Positions 1 through 7,095 of a stretch of 13,239 nucleotides of DNA are shown here, piece by piece. The notes below the pieces were generated by a model. That model did not search any database. It was not told where the DNA came from and saw only the letters and a program-made list of their open reading frames with translations. Both the position numbers and the translations under genes were made by a program. Source of the stretch: Oscillospiraceae bacterium (GTDB lineage Bacteria > Bacillota > Clostridia > Oscillospirales > Ruminococcaceae); contig JAGAEK010000090.1 in NCBI GenBank assembly GCA_017828835.1, positions 1 to 13,239 on the forward strand. Direction: 5' to 3'. Within the stretch, counting starts at the first letter, position 1, and each line of letters begins with the position of its first letter.

Positions 1-1422
1 TACTATGCAGTCAAGGTTCCGGTTTTCTCTTTTGAAAAACTGAGTGACGCAAATTCTTATTTAGGACCTGAAATGAAATCGACCGGAGAGGTTTTGGGTA
101 TAGGAAGAACCATTGAAGAGGCGTTGTTCAAAGGACTTACTTCTGCCGGAATGATGCTGAAATCATCGATATATCATAAAGACGTCGGTATACTTTTGAG
201 CGTCGATACATCAGACTTGCTTGAGGTCGTAACTCTCGCAAAAAAACTTGACGACCTCGGGTTTAAGATCTTTGCGACGAAAGATACCGCCGAATCGATT
301 TCAAACCTCGGGATCGACGTTACGAAGATCGCAGGTATAAGGGAAAGCGACAATGCGTTTAAGCTTCTTGAAGACGGAAAGATAAATTATATAATTTATA
401 CCGGAGCTTTAATGGATTCAACGGTGGAGGATTATATAGCGCTGCATAAAAAAGCGCTTCAGCTTTCGATCCCTTGCCTCACGTCTCTTGATACCGCGAA
501 TGCGCTCGCAGATATAATCGCAAGCCGCTTTAACGAGCAGAATACCGAACTCATAAATATTAACGATTTGCGCGAGGATCGGCAGGAAATTCATTTTTCA
601 AAAATGCAGGCCACCGGAGACGACTATATTTTCATTGAAAATTTCGACGATTCGATTACCTGTCCCGAATCGCTTTGCATAAGTTTATGCGATCGCCACA
701 AAGGTATAGGCGGGTTCGGCATCGTACTGATGGAAAAATCAGAAATTGCGGACGCCAAAATGCGCATTTTCAACAGCGACGGTTCGGAAGGCAAAATGGC
801 TGGCAACTGTATCCGCTGTACTGCGAAATATCTCTATGATAACGGATATATAAACCGTGACGAGACGAGTATCGAAACAGCCAGCGGAGTCAAAAAAATA
901 AAGTTATACACATCGAACAACAAGGTAACTCTCGCGTCGGTCGAAATGGGCAAAGCAAATCTTGAAGCAAAAGCGCTGCCGACTACGATAAAAGCGGAAA
1001 AAGTTATAAATTATCCGCAGATAATAGACGGAAAAGAATATAATATCACCTGCGTGAACGTCGGAAATCCGCATTGCGTCGTCTTTTGTGACCGCGTTGA
1101 TACGGTTGATATAGAGCGCATCGGACCTGCTTTTGAAAACGCACCGATATTCCCGGAAAGAATAAACACCGAATTTGTCCGCGTCGTTAATTCAAACACG
1201 ATAAAAATGCGAGTTTACGAGCGCGGAAACGGTGAAACGTGGGCTTGCGGTACCGGAGCGTGCGCCGCCGTTGTTGCCGCCTGTGAAAACGGAAAATGCA
1301 AAAAAGGCGAGGATATTACCGTAAAGGTAAGAGGCGGAGACCTGATCGTTAATTATACCGACGAGCGGATAGTGCTTACCGGAGACGCGGTTTTGGTGTA
1401 TAAAGGCGTTTTTGAATACTGA
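1..1422 (+). CDS. carB-dapF: CarB C-terminus fused to diaminopimelate epimerase-like domain (5' partial)
   Basis: The frame is open from base 1 and is cut at its 5' end; 473 residues are visible. Residues 1-40 are the end of the second CarB ATP-grasp domain (LGPEMKSTGEVLGIGRT). Residues about 60-185 are the MGS-like allosteric domain of carbamoyl-phosphate synthase, which makes carbamoyl phosphate for arginine and pyrimidines. After a short linker, residues about 197-473 form a full DapF fold, normally converting LL- to meso-diaminopimelate for lysine and cell wall. Conserved DapF pieces are NSDGSEGKM, NVGNPHC, FPERINTEF, YERGNGET and the second catalytic Cys in ACGTGACA (Cys416). Two key positions differ. 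The first catalytic Cys (usual MCGNG) is Ala267 in MAGNC, with a Cys three residues later. The usual GLGND reads ATGDD, placing Asp207 at a substrate-contacting Asn. No stop or start signal separates the two parts. Domain identities are confident; epimerase activity is not. Confidence 0.93.
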   Translation, partial: YYAVKVPVFSFEKLSDANSYLGPEMKSTGEVLGIGRTIEEALFKGLTSAGMMLKSSIYHKDVGILLSVDTSDLLEVVTLAKKLDDLGFKIFATKDTAESISNLGIDVTKIAGIRESDNAFKLLEDGKINYIIYTGALMDSTVEDYIALHKKALQLSIPCLTSLDTANALADIIASRFNEQNTELININDLREDRQEIHFSKMQATGDDYIFIENFDDSITCPESLCISLCDRHKGIGGFGIVLMEKSEIADAKMRIFNSDGSEGKMAGNCIRCTAKYLYDNGYINRDETSIETASGVKKIKLYTSNNKVTLASVEMGKANLEAKALPTTIKAEKVINYPQIIDGKEYNITCVNVGNPHCVVFCDRVDTVDIERIGPAFENAPIFPERINTEFVRVVNSNTIKMRVYERGNGETWACGTGACAAVVAACENGKCKKGEDITVKVRGGDLIVNYTDERIVLTGDAVLVYKGVFEY

Positions 1423-1461
1423 TCTGAAATCGCTTAAATTAAAAAAAATAAAGAAAACGAA

Positions 1462-1509
1462 AAATATATCATTTTGCAGTTGACAAACCGACGGCAAAAT
1501 GATATATTT
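1462..1509. repeat. Perfect 16-bp inverted repeat enclosing the his promoter
   Basis: The left arm AAATATATCATTTTGC (1462-1477) is exactly complementary to the right arm GCAAAATGATATATTT (1494-1509), with a 16-nt loop. The -35 box lies in the loop and the -10 box inside the right arm. There is no T-run after the right arm on the + strand, so it is not a standard terminator for the upstream gene. An operator spanning the promoter is possible, as is a hairpin at the 3' end of carB-dapF mRNA. Its role is unknown. Confidence 0.85.
1480..1508 (+). promoter_or_regulatory. Sigma-A type promoter of the his operon
   Basis: The -35 box TTGACA (1480-1485) and the -10 box TATATT (1503-1508) are separated by 17 bases. 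Transcription would start near 1514-1516, giving a leader of about 37 bases before the yerC start codon. It is the only good promoter I see ahead of the his genes. Confidence 0.82.
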
Positions 1510-1515
1510 ATTACA

Positions 1516-1535
1516 TTATCACATTAGTGTGATAA
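1516..1535. promoter_or_regulatory. Operator-like palindrome at the his transcription start
   Basis: TTATCACATTAGTGTGATAA has two perfect 8-bp arms (TTATCACA and TGTGATAA) around a 4-base centre. It begins at or just after the predicted start of transcription and ends 3 bases before the Shine-Dalgarno sequence of the TrpR-like gene. The position fits a repressor roadblock, and autoregulation by the adjacent YerC/HisR protein is the simplest inference. In RNA the same sequence could form an 8-bp hairpin beside the ribosome site. Confidence 0.65.
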
Positions 1536-1551
1536 AGTGGGAGGCGATTTT

Positions 1552-1848
1552 ATGTCGAATTGGAAGAGCGAAAGCACCGACAAACTTTGCGAGGCGTTGC
1601 TGAAGCTGAAAACAAAAGAAGAATGCTATGAGTTCCTTGAGGATATTTGTACGATAAAAGAAATTTTGGATATATCGCAACGTCTTTCGGTCGCCATGCT
1701 GCTTGCGAAAAAGGAAAGTTATACCGAAATAAGCGCCGAGACCGGTGCGAGTTCCGCGACGATCTGCCGCGTTAACAAATGCCTGGAATACGGCAGAGGC
1801 GGATATAAAAAGATCATCAAAAGAATGGAGGAGAAGAAGGATGATTGA
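1552..1848 (+). CDS. yerC: YerC/YecD family TrpR-like regulator, probable his repressor
   Basis: This 98-residue all-helical protein belongs to the YerC/YecD branch of the TrpR family. Residues 56-78 (YTEISAETGASSATICRVNKCL) form the helix-turn-helix, preceded by a TrpR-like helical region (ISQRLSVAMLLAKK). Its length is usual for the family. In Firmicutes this family commonly sits beside his genes and has been proposed as a histidine-pathway repressor (HisR). Here it is the first gene of the operon and a palindromic operator candidate lies just upstream, so autoregulation and repression by histidine are likely, by inference. The ATG at 1552 was chosen because GGGAGG (1539-1544) lies 7 bases ahead; a GTG at 1537 in the same frame overlaps that ribosome site and is unlikely. 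The gene overlaps hisZ by 8 bases. Confidence 0.9.
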   Translation: MSNWKSESTDKLCEALLKLKTKEECYEFLEDICTIKEILDISQRLSVAMLLAKKESYTEISAETGASSATICRVNKCLEYGRGGYKKIIKRMEEKKDD

Positions 1849-2932
1849 GGAATCTGTTCTGCAATTTGAAGAAAAAGTTATCTTTGCGCTCCGTTCATTA
1901 TATAGAAAACACGGATATCTTCCTTATAAAATGAGCAAGTTTGAAGAATATGAGTTATATTTGAGAAACAAGGATTTTCTCGTGAGCGACAGAGTTATTG
2001 CGTTTAACGACACCAACGGGAAACTGATGGCGTTGAAACCGGACGTTACCCTCTCGATCATCAAAAACGGTGAGGACGTCAAGGGCGTTAAGCAAAAGGT
2101 CTATTATAACGAGAACGTTTACCGTGTTTCGGAGAGTACTCACAGGTTCAAAGAAATAATGCAGACAGGGCTCGAATGCATAGGAGATATAGATATTTTC
2201 GATATTTATGAAGTAATAACTCTTGCGGCGGAAAGTCTTTCGCGTATATCGGACAAGTTTTATATCGAAATAAGCAATATGGACGTTATCTGTTCGCTCA
2301 TTTCGGAATTTTGCGACGATTCGGAATTTATTGCGAAAGCTATGGGATTTATCTCGCAGAAAAACGCGCATGATCTGAAAATATTGTGCGGGCAGTACGG
2401 CGTCAGCGATGAGGACAATGAAAAAATATCATTGCTCATTTCGCTTTACGGCGACCGTAACGACGTAATAAACGGTCTGCTTGAAATATACGATAAAGAT
2501 AAGATCGGAAACATATGCCGTTTGTCCGAAATGCTCGACAATTCACCGTTCAGCGATAAGATCAAATTCGATTTTTCCGTTATAAACGATATGAATTATT
2601 ATAACGGATTTGTTTTCAAAGGCTTTGTTGACGGAATATATTGCGGAGTGCTTGCGGGCGGTCAATACGATAATATGATGAAAAAAATGGACCGGAACTC
2701 GGGAGCTATCGGCTTTGCGCTTTATCTCGACAGACTGGAAGAACTCTACAGCGATAAAGAAAATTACGATATCGACTGTCTGCTGCTTTATGATGATAAA
2801 ACGGACCTGCTCGACGTTTTGAAAGAGACGGATAAATTGACGGCGGAGGGTATTTCCGTGAGCTGTCAGAAAAATATTCCCGAGAAATTAAGATATAAAA
2901 CTGCGATCGACTTGAGAAAGGGGCGGGAGTGA
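1841..2932 (+). CDS. hisZ: ATP phosphoribosyltransferase regulatory subunit HisZ
   Basis: This 363-residue protein is a histidyl-tRNA synthetase paralogue that lacks charging activity and partners with short-form HisG to form the active, histidine-feedback-regulated ATP phosphoribosyltransferase. Class II synthetase-core signatures are visible: LKPDVT at 65-70 (motif 2 region), YRVSESTHRFKEIMQTGLECIG after it, and MNYYNGFVFKGF near 250-262, followed by AGGQYDNMMKKM and GAIGFALYLDRL. The C-terminal anticodon-binding domain of true HisRS is absent, as expected for HisZ. The ATG at 1841 is preceded by GGAGG (1827-1831) with a 9-base spacer; an upstream in-frame start at 1745 would lie inside yerC with no ribosome site. 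The stop overlaps the hisG start as TGATG, which suggests translational coupling of the two subunits. Confidence 0.93.
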   Translation: MIEESVLQFEEKVIFALRSLYRKHGYLPYKMSKFEEYELYLRNKDFLVSDRVIAFNDTNGKLMALKPDVTLSIIKNGEDVKGVKQKVYYNENVYRVSESTHRFKEIMQTGLECIGDIDIFDIYEVITLAAESLSRISDKFYIEISNMDVICSLISEFCDDSEFIAKAMGFISQKNAHDLKILCGQYGVSDEDNEKISLLISLYGDRNDVINGLLEIYDKDKIGNICRLSEMLDNSPFSDKIKFDFSVINDMNYYNGFVFKGFVDGIYCGVLAGGQYDNMMKKMDRNSGAIGFALYLDRLEELYSDKENYDIDCLLLYDDKTDLLDVLKETDKLTAEGISVSCQKNIPEKLRYKTAIDLRKGRE

Positions 2933-3558
2933 TGCTTAATATCGCTTTGCCGAAGGGCAGACTCGGTGAAAAGGTTTACGATATGTTTGAAAAAGCAGGC
3001 TACGAATGCCCTTCAATAAAGGAAAACAATCGGAAACTGATTTTTGAAAACCCGGAAAAAGAAGTGAGATATTTTTGGGTAAAACCGTCGGACGTGCCGA
3101 TCTATGTGGAGCGCGGTGCCGCTGATATCGGCGTTGCAGGAAAGGATATTTTGCTTGAATATCAGCCGAGCGTGTATGAGCTGTTGGATTTGAATGTCGG
3201 GAAATGCAGGATGACGGTCGCGGGAAAGAAAGATTTCTTCGACGACGGCAAGAGAACGCTCAAGGTCGCGACGAAATTCACGAACATAGCTTCCGACTAT
3301 TATGCGAAACTCGGCAGAGATATCGACATAATCAAACTTAACGGTTCGATTGAGCTCGCTCCGATTTTGAATCTTTCCGACGTTATAGTCGATATTGTTG
3401 AAACGGGAAATACTTTGGCTGAAAACGATCTGGAAGTCAAACAGACGATTTTGCCCATAAGCGCCCGTCTTATTTCGAACAAAGCGTCGTTCAAATTCAA
3501 GAGCGGCGAAATAGAAAAAATAGTCAGATCGATGAAGGAGCAAATAAAAGACCTATGA
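2932..3558 (+). CDS. hisG: ATP phosphoribosyltransferase catalytic subunit, short form
   Basis: HisG joins ATP to PRPP to give phosphoribosyl-ATP, the first and committed step of histidine synthesis. At 208 residues this is the short form, lacking the C-terminal histidine-binding domain and so needing HisZ, which is encoded just before it. Family motifs are IALPKGRLGEKVY at the N-terminus, ERGAADIGVAGKDIL, IIKLNGSIELAPILNLSDVIVD and the PRPP loop DIVETGNTL, then ISARLISNKASFK. The ATG at 2932 shares a base with the hisZ stop. A GTG one codon earlier (2929) is also in frame, and the purine-rich stretch before it (AAAGGGGCGGGAG) serves either start. Confidence 0.95.
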   Translation: MLNIALPKGRLGEKVYDMFEKAGYECPSIKENNRKLIFENPEKEVRYFWVKPSDVPIYVERGAADIGVAGKDILLEYQPSVYELLDLNVGKCRMTVAGKKDFFDDGKRTLKVATKFTNIASDYYAKLGRDIDIIKLNGSIELAPILNLSDVIVDIVETGNTLAENDLEVKQTILPISARLISNKASFKFKSGEIEKIVRSMKEQIKDL

Positions 3559-4835
3559 TAAGGATTTTTAAATACGGTGAAGTTGCGAACGGCGAAATTT
3601 TCGCAAGAGACAACATACCGGTCAACGTCGAAGGTACGGTAAAAGAGATAATCGAAAACGTTAAAACGAACGGTGACAGAGCGCTCAGAGAATATTCCGA
3701 AAAATTTGACAAGGCGTATATTTCGGAGTTTGAAGTGAGCAAGGCGGAGATTGAGGAAGCGTCGAAGCTCGTAGATCCGGAGTTTATCGGAATACTCGAA
3801 GAAGCGGCGAGAAATATCCGCCGTTTCCACGAAAAACAAAAGAGAGACGGTTTTAGTATAAACGGCGAAGACGGGATCGTTATAGGTCAGAGGGTCATAC
3901 CGATCGAAAAAGTCGGATTATACGTTCCGGGCGGTACGGCGGCTTATCCTTCGACCGTTTTAATGGATTCGATACCTGCGAAAATCGCAGGATGCGATCA
4001 GATTATCATGGTATCGCCGCCTATGGCGAACGGAAAAATAAATCCGGTCATACTTGCGGCGGCAAAAATCGCCGGAGTCGACAGGATATTCAAGGTGGGC
4101 GGCGCGCAGGCGATCGCGGCTCTTGCTTACGGGACCGAAAGTATCCCGAAGGTCGATAAAATAGTGGGACCGGGAAACGCTTTTGTCGCAGAAGCGAAAA
4201 AACAGGTTTTCGGCAAGGTATCGATAGATATGATAGCGGGACCGAGCGAGATACTTGTTGTCGCGGACGATACTAACGATCCGAAAATAATAGCCGCAGA
4301 TATGCTTTCGCAGGCGGAGCACGACAAAAATGCAAGCGCGGTACTTGTAACGGATAACTTTGAGTTTGCGAAAAAGGTATCGGATGAGCTTGAAGTTCAG
4401 ATACCTAAGCTGCCGAGAGCCGAAATAGCAAGAACTTCAATCGACAAAAACGGAAAGATTATCGTTGCGGAAAACGACTTGATAAAAGCAATAGAGATCG
4501 CCAATGAGATCGCTCCGGAGCATTTTGAGCTTTGTGTGGACGATCCGTTTGCTTATCTTGATAAGATCAAAAACGCGGGATCGGTTTTCTTGGGCAAAAA
4601 CTGTCCGGAAAGTCTCGGGGATTATTTCGCGGGACCGAACCACACACTGCCGACGAGCGGAACGGCAAGATTTTCGTCTCCGCTGTCGGTTGACGATTTC
4701 GTGAAGAAATCTCAGTATACGTATTATTCAAAAGAAGCGCTTTGCAAGGTTGCAGAAAAAATTTCCTATTTTGCAAACAAGGAGGGATTGACCGCACACG
4801 GTATAAGCGCGACTGTGCGTCTTGAAGAAAAATGA
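3555..4835 (+). CDS. hisD: Histidinol dehydrogenase
   Basis: HisD performs the last two oxidations, L-histidinol to histidinal to histidine, with 2 NAD+ and a catalytic zinc. The 426-residue length is normal. Zinc ligands known from the family are all present: Gln253 and His256 (SQAEHD), Asp356 (LGDYFAG) and His415 (GLTAHGIS). The catalytic Glu322-His323 pair (APEHFEL) is also present. Other signatures are LYVPGGTAAYPST (122-134), VGGAQAIAALAYGT and DKIVGPGNAFVAEAKK. The start codon overlaps the hisG stop as ATGA; an AAGGAG at 3535-3540 is rather distant, so coupling to hisG translation probably matters. The cytoplasmic enzyme shows nothing unusual. Confidence 0.97.
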   Translation: MIRIFKYGEVANGEIFARDNIPVNVEGTVKEIIENVKTNGDRALREYSEKFDKAYISEFEVSKAEIEEASKLVDPEFIGILEEAARNIRRFHEKQKRDGFSINGEDGIVIGQRVIPIEKVGLYVPGGTAAYPSTVLMDSIPAKIAGCDQIIMVSPPMANGKINPVILAAAKIAGVDRIFKVGGAQAIAALAYGTESIPKVDKIVGPGNAFVAEAKKQVFGKVSIDMIAGPSEILVVADDTNDPKIIAADMLSQAEHDKNASAVLVTDNFEFAKKVSDELEVQIPKLPRAEIARTSIDKNGKIIVAENDLIKAIEIANEIAPEHFELCVDDPFAYLDKIKNAGSVFLGKNCPESLGDYFAGPNHTLPTSGTARFSSPLSVDDFVKKSQYTYYSKEALCKVAEKISYFANKEGLTAHGISATVRLEEK

Positions 4836-5893
4836 GTAGATTTTTTACAAACAGACTGAGTAATTTGATCCCTTACGTTCCGGGGGAACAGCCGCAGGAT
4901 AAAAAATATATCAAGCTGAACACTAACGAGTCGCCTTTTCCTCCGTCAGAGGAAGTTAAAAAAGCGGTGGCGGAGGAATCGGATAAGCTGCAGCTTTATT
5001 CGGATCCGGAGTGTGTTGAACTCAGAGCGCAGATGGCGAAAAATTACGGGCTCGGTGCCGATTCGATAGGTATGGTGAACGGTTCGGATGAAATTCTCAA
5101 TTTTGCTTTTATGGCTTTTGCGGATGAGAGATCGCCGCTTGCTTTTCCGGATATCACCTATGGGTTTTATCCCGTTTTTGCAGAGCTTAATCATATTCCG
5201 TATTCGGAAATACCTCTTAAAAGTGATTTTTCGATTTGCGCGGACGATTATATAGGCATAAACCGTACTATAGTGATTGCGAATCCGAACGCGCCGACCG
5301 GAAAGTATCTTCCGCTTTCGGAAATCGAAAAAATACTTGCGTCAAACCCGCAAAATATTGTTATAATCGATGAAGCGTACATTGATTTCGGCGGTGAGAG
5401 CGCGGTAAAGCTTTTGCCGAAATATAAAAATCTTTTGGTTACGGGTACTTTTTCGAAATCCCGTTCGCTGGCCGGTGCGAGGCTCGGATTCGGGTTTGCG
5501 GACCCAGAGGTGATAAAGGATATCAACACGATAAGATACTCCACTAATCCTTATAACGTGAACCGGCTTACGTCGCGCGCGGGGATCGCGGCGCTTGAAA
5601 ACGATGGATATTACAAAGATAAATGCAAAGAGATAGCAGAGAACCGCGACTGGACGGTGAAAGAAATTCAAAAACTCGGGTTTACGGTCGTTCCGTCTCT
5701 TGCGAATTTTATTCTTGCAAAATCCGACAGTATAGGCGGAGAAAAGCTTTATCTGACACTTAAAGAAAAAGGTGTTTTGATAAGGCATTTCGATAAAGAA
5801 AGGATCAGGGATTACAACAGGATCACAATAGGTACTAAAGAACAGATGAAAATTCTGATAGAAAAAATCAAAGAGATAACGGAGGAGATATAA
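4832..5893 (+). CDS. hisC: Histidinol-phosphate aminotransferase
   Basis: HisC is a fold-type I PLP aminotransferase that converts imidazole-acetol phosphate plus glutamate to histidinol phosphate. It has 353 residues. Visible motifs are LNTNESPFPP (29-38), VNGSDEILNFAF (82-93), NPNAPTG (151-157), IIDEAYIDFGG (178-188) with the PLP-contacting Asp180, and the Schiff-base lysine Lys209 in TFSKSRSLAGARLGF. The late Arg in NRITIGT binds the substrate carboxylate or phosphate in relatives. It overlaps hisD as ATGA with only a weak purine-rich ribosome site, so coupled translation is likely. It ends in TAA immediately followed by the hisB ATG. Specificity for histidinol phosphate rests on the operon context and the overall sequence pattern; aromatic aminotransferases are close relatives. 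Confidence 0.95.
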   Translation: MSRFFTNRLSNLIPYVPGEQPQDKKYIKLNTNESPFPPSEEVKKAVAEESDKLQLYSDPECVELRAQMAKNYGLGADSIGMVNGSDEILNFAFMAFADERSPLAFPDITYGFYPVFAELNHIPYSEIPLKSDFSICADDYIGINRTIVIANPNAPTGKYLPLSEIEKILASNPQNIVIIDEAYIDFGGESAVKLLPKYKNLLVTGTFSKSRSLAGARLGFGFADPEVIKDINTIRYSTNPYNVNRLTSRAGIAALENDGYYKDKCKEIAENRDWTVKEIQKLGFTVVPSLANFILAKSDSIGGEKLYLTLKEKGVLIRHFDKERIRDYNRITIGTKEQMKILIEKIKEITEEI

Positions 5894-6481
5894 ATGAGAA
5901 AAGCAGAGATCGAACGCAAAACAAAAGAGACGGATATAAAGCTTTTGCTGAACGTTGACGGTACGGGAAAAAGCGAGATAAACAGCGGCTGCGGATTTCT
6001 CGACCATATGCTGACTCTTTTTTCGAAACACTCGAAATTTGATCTGGTGTTGAATTGCAAGGGCGATACGGATGTCGACTATCACCACACCGTCGAGGAT
6101 ATCGGAATAGCGCTCGGTAAAGCGTTTTCAACGGCAATAGGCGACAAAAAAGGTATCGAGCGTTACGGCGATACGATATTGCCGATGGATGAGGCTCTGA
6201 TACTTTCCGCCGTTGATATAAGCGGAAGAGATCTTCTCGATTTTACGGCGGACATGCCTTCGGAAAGAGTCGGCGATTTTGATACCGAACTTTGCAGAGA
6301 ATTTTGGTTCGGATTCGTTCGCGAAGCGAAGATAACTCTCCATATAATAATGCTGAGCGGGAACAATTCGCATCACATTATTGAGGGTATCTTCAAATCG
6401 GTCGCGAAAACGCTATGCAAAGCGGTCGCGATAGACGCGAGATTTGCGGACGAGCTCCCGTCGACAAAAGGTGTTCTCTGA
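5894..6481 (+). CDS. hisB: Imidazoleglycerol-phosphate dehydratase
   Basis: HisB dehydrates imidazole-glycerol phosphate to imidazole-acetol phosphate using manganese. The 195-residue protein is the monofunctional form, without the HAD phosphatase half found in enterobacterial HisB; the phosphatase is supplied by the PHP-type hisJ at the operon end. Manganese-site motifs from the two pseudo-repeats are visible: FLDHML (35-40), YHHTVEDIG (63-71), then NNSHHIIEGIFKS (157-169). PMDEAL and DISGRDLLDF are also typical. It starts directly after the hisC stop, with GGAGGAG at 5881-5887 as a strong ribosome site and a 6-base spacer. It overlaps hisH by one base (TGATG). Confidence 0.97.
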   Translation: MRKAEIERKTKETDIKLLLNVDGTGKSEINSGCGFLDHMLTLFSKHSKFDLVLNCKGDTDVDYHHTVEDIGIALGKAFSTAIGDKKGIERYGDTILPMDEALILSAVDISGRDLLDFTADMPSERVGDFDTELCREFWFGFVREAKITLHIIMLSGNNSHHIIEGIFKSVAKTLCKAVAIDARFADELPSTKGVL

Positions 6482-7095
6482 TGATAGCGATAGTTGATTA
6501 CGGCGTCGGAAATCTGTTTTCTCTTGCCTCGTCTTTTAAAATGATAGGCGCAGACGTTACCGTTACGAGCAATAAGGACGAAATAAGAAATTGCAATAAA
6601 ATAATTTTGCCGGGTGTCGGAGCATTCGGGGACGCCATAGAAAAGCTGAGAGCTGACGGACTTGACGAAACGATAATTTCCGAAGCGAAAAGCGGCAAGG
6701 ATATTATGGGGATTTGTCTCGGTATGCAGATGCTTTTTGAAAAAAGTTTCGAGTACGGTGAATATAGAGGACTCGGACTTTTGAGCGGTGAGATTGTGCC
6801 GATGGAGGGAAAGATACCGGCGTCTCTCAAGATACCCCATATCGGCTGGAATGCGCTGCATTTCAAGAAAGAAAGCAGACTTTTGAAATATATAAAGGAA
6901 AACGACTGCGTTTATTTCGTACATTCTTATTATGCCGAAAACTGCCGGAGTTCTCTTGTCGCGACCGCGGAATACGGAAAAGAGATCACGGCGATAGTTC
7001 AAAACGGTAACGTTTTCGGATGTCAGTTTCATCCCGAAAAGAGCGGCAGCGTAGGACTTAATATTCTGAAAGCGTTTTGTGAGGAAGAAAAATGA
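6481..7095 (+). CDS. hisH: Imidazole glycerol phosphate synthase, glutaminase subunit
   Basis: HisH is the class I glutamine amidotransferase that hydrolyses glutamine and channels ammonia to HisF. It has 204 residues. The catalytic triad is present: Cys79 in MGICLGMQML and His184/Glu186 in CQFHPEKSG. Typical flanking motifs are IVDYGVGNLFSL, LPGVGAFGDA, IPHIGWN and FVHSYY. The start at 6481 gives the normal N-terminus (MIAIVDYGVGN) and overlaps the hisB stop; an in-frame ATG at 6415 would add 22 residues read from within hisB and unlike the family. It overlaps hisA by four bases (ATGA). Separation of hisH and hisF by hisA is a common his operon order. Confidence 0.97.
   Translation: MIAIVDYGVGNLFSLASSFKMIGADVTVTSNKDEIRNCNKIILPGVGAFGDAIEKLRADGLDETIISEAKSGKDIMGICLGMQMLFEKSFEYGEYRGLGLLSGEIVPMEGKIPASLKIPHIGWNALHFKKESRLLKYIKENDCVYFVHSYYAENCRSSLVATAEYGKEITAIVQNGNVFGCQFHPEKSGSVGLNILKAFCEEEK

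Noticed and set aside
1423..1515. Rho-independent terminator after carB-dapF
   Set aside because: The long inverted repeat could form a hairpin but has no T-run after it on the + strand and has a large 16-nt loop, so I did not call a terminator.
1745..1840. Upstream start for hisZ inside yerC
   Set aside because: It would add 32 residues unlike HisZ and lacks a ribosome site, whereas the ATG at 1841 has GGAGG at a good distance.
3300..3839. Minus-strand open frame (179 codons) over the hisG-hisD junction
   Set aside because: It is opposite conserved HisG and HisD sequence, has no ribosome site I can support, and no known motifs.
5342..6088. Long minus-strand open frame (248 codons) opposite hisC and hisB
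   Set aside because: It lies wholly opposite two clear genes, its translation is rich in Arg/Phe/Ile/Tyr without recognisable motifs, and it crosses the hisC-hisB junction. It is a shadow frame.
6415..6480. Upstream start for hisH inside hisB
   Set aside because: The added residues are out-of-frame hisB sequence. The family N-terminus MIAIVDYGVGN begins at 6481.
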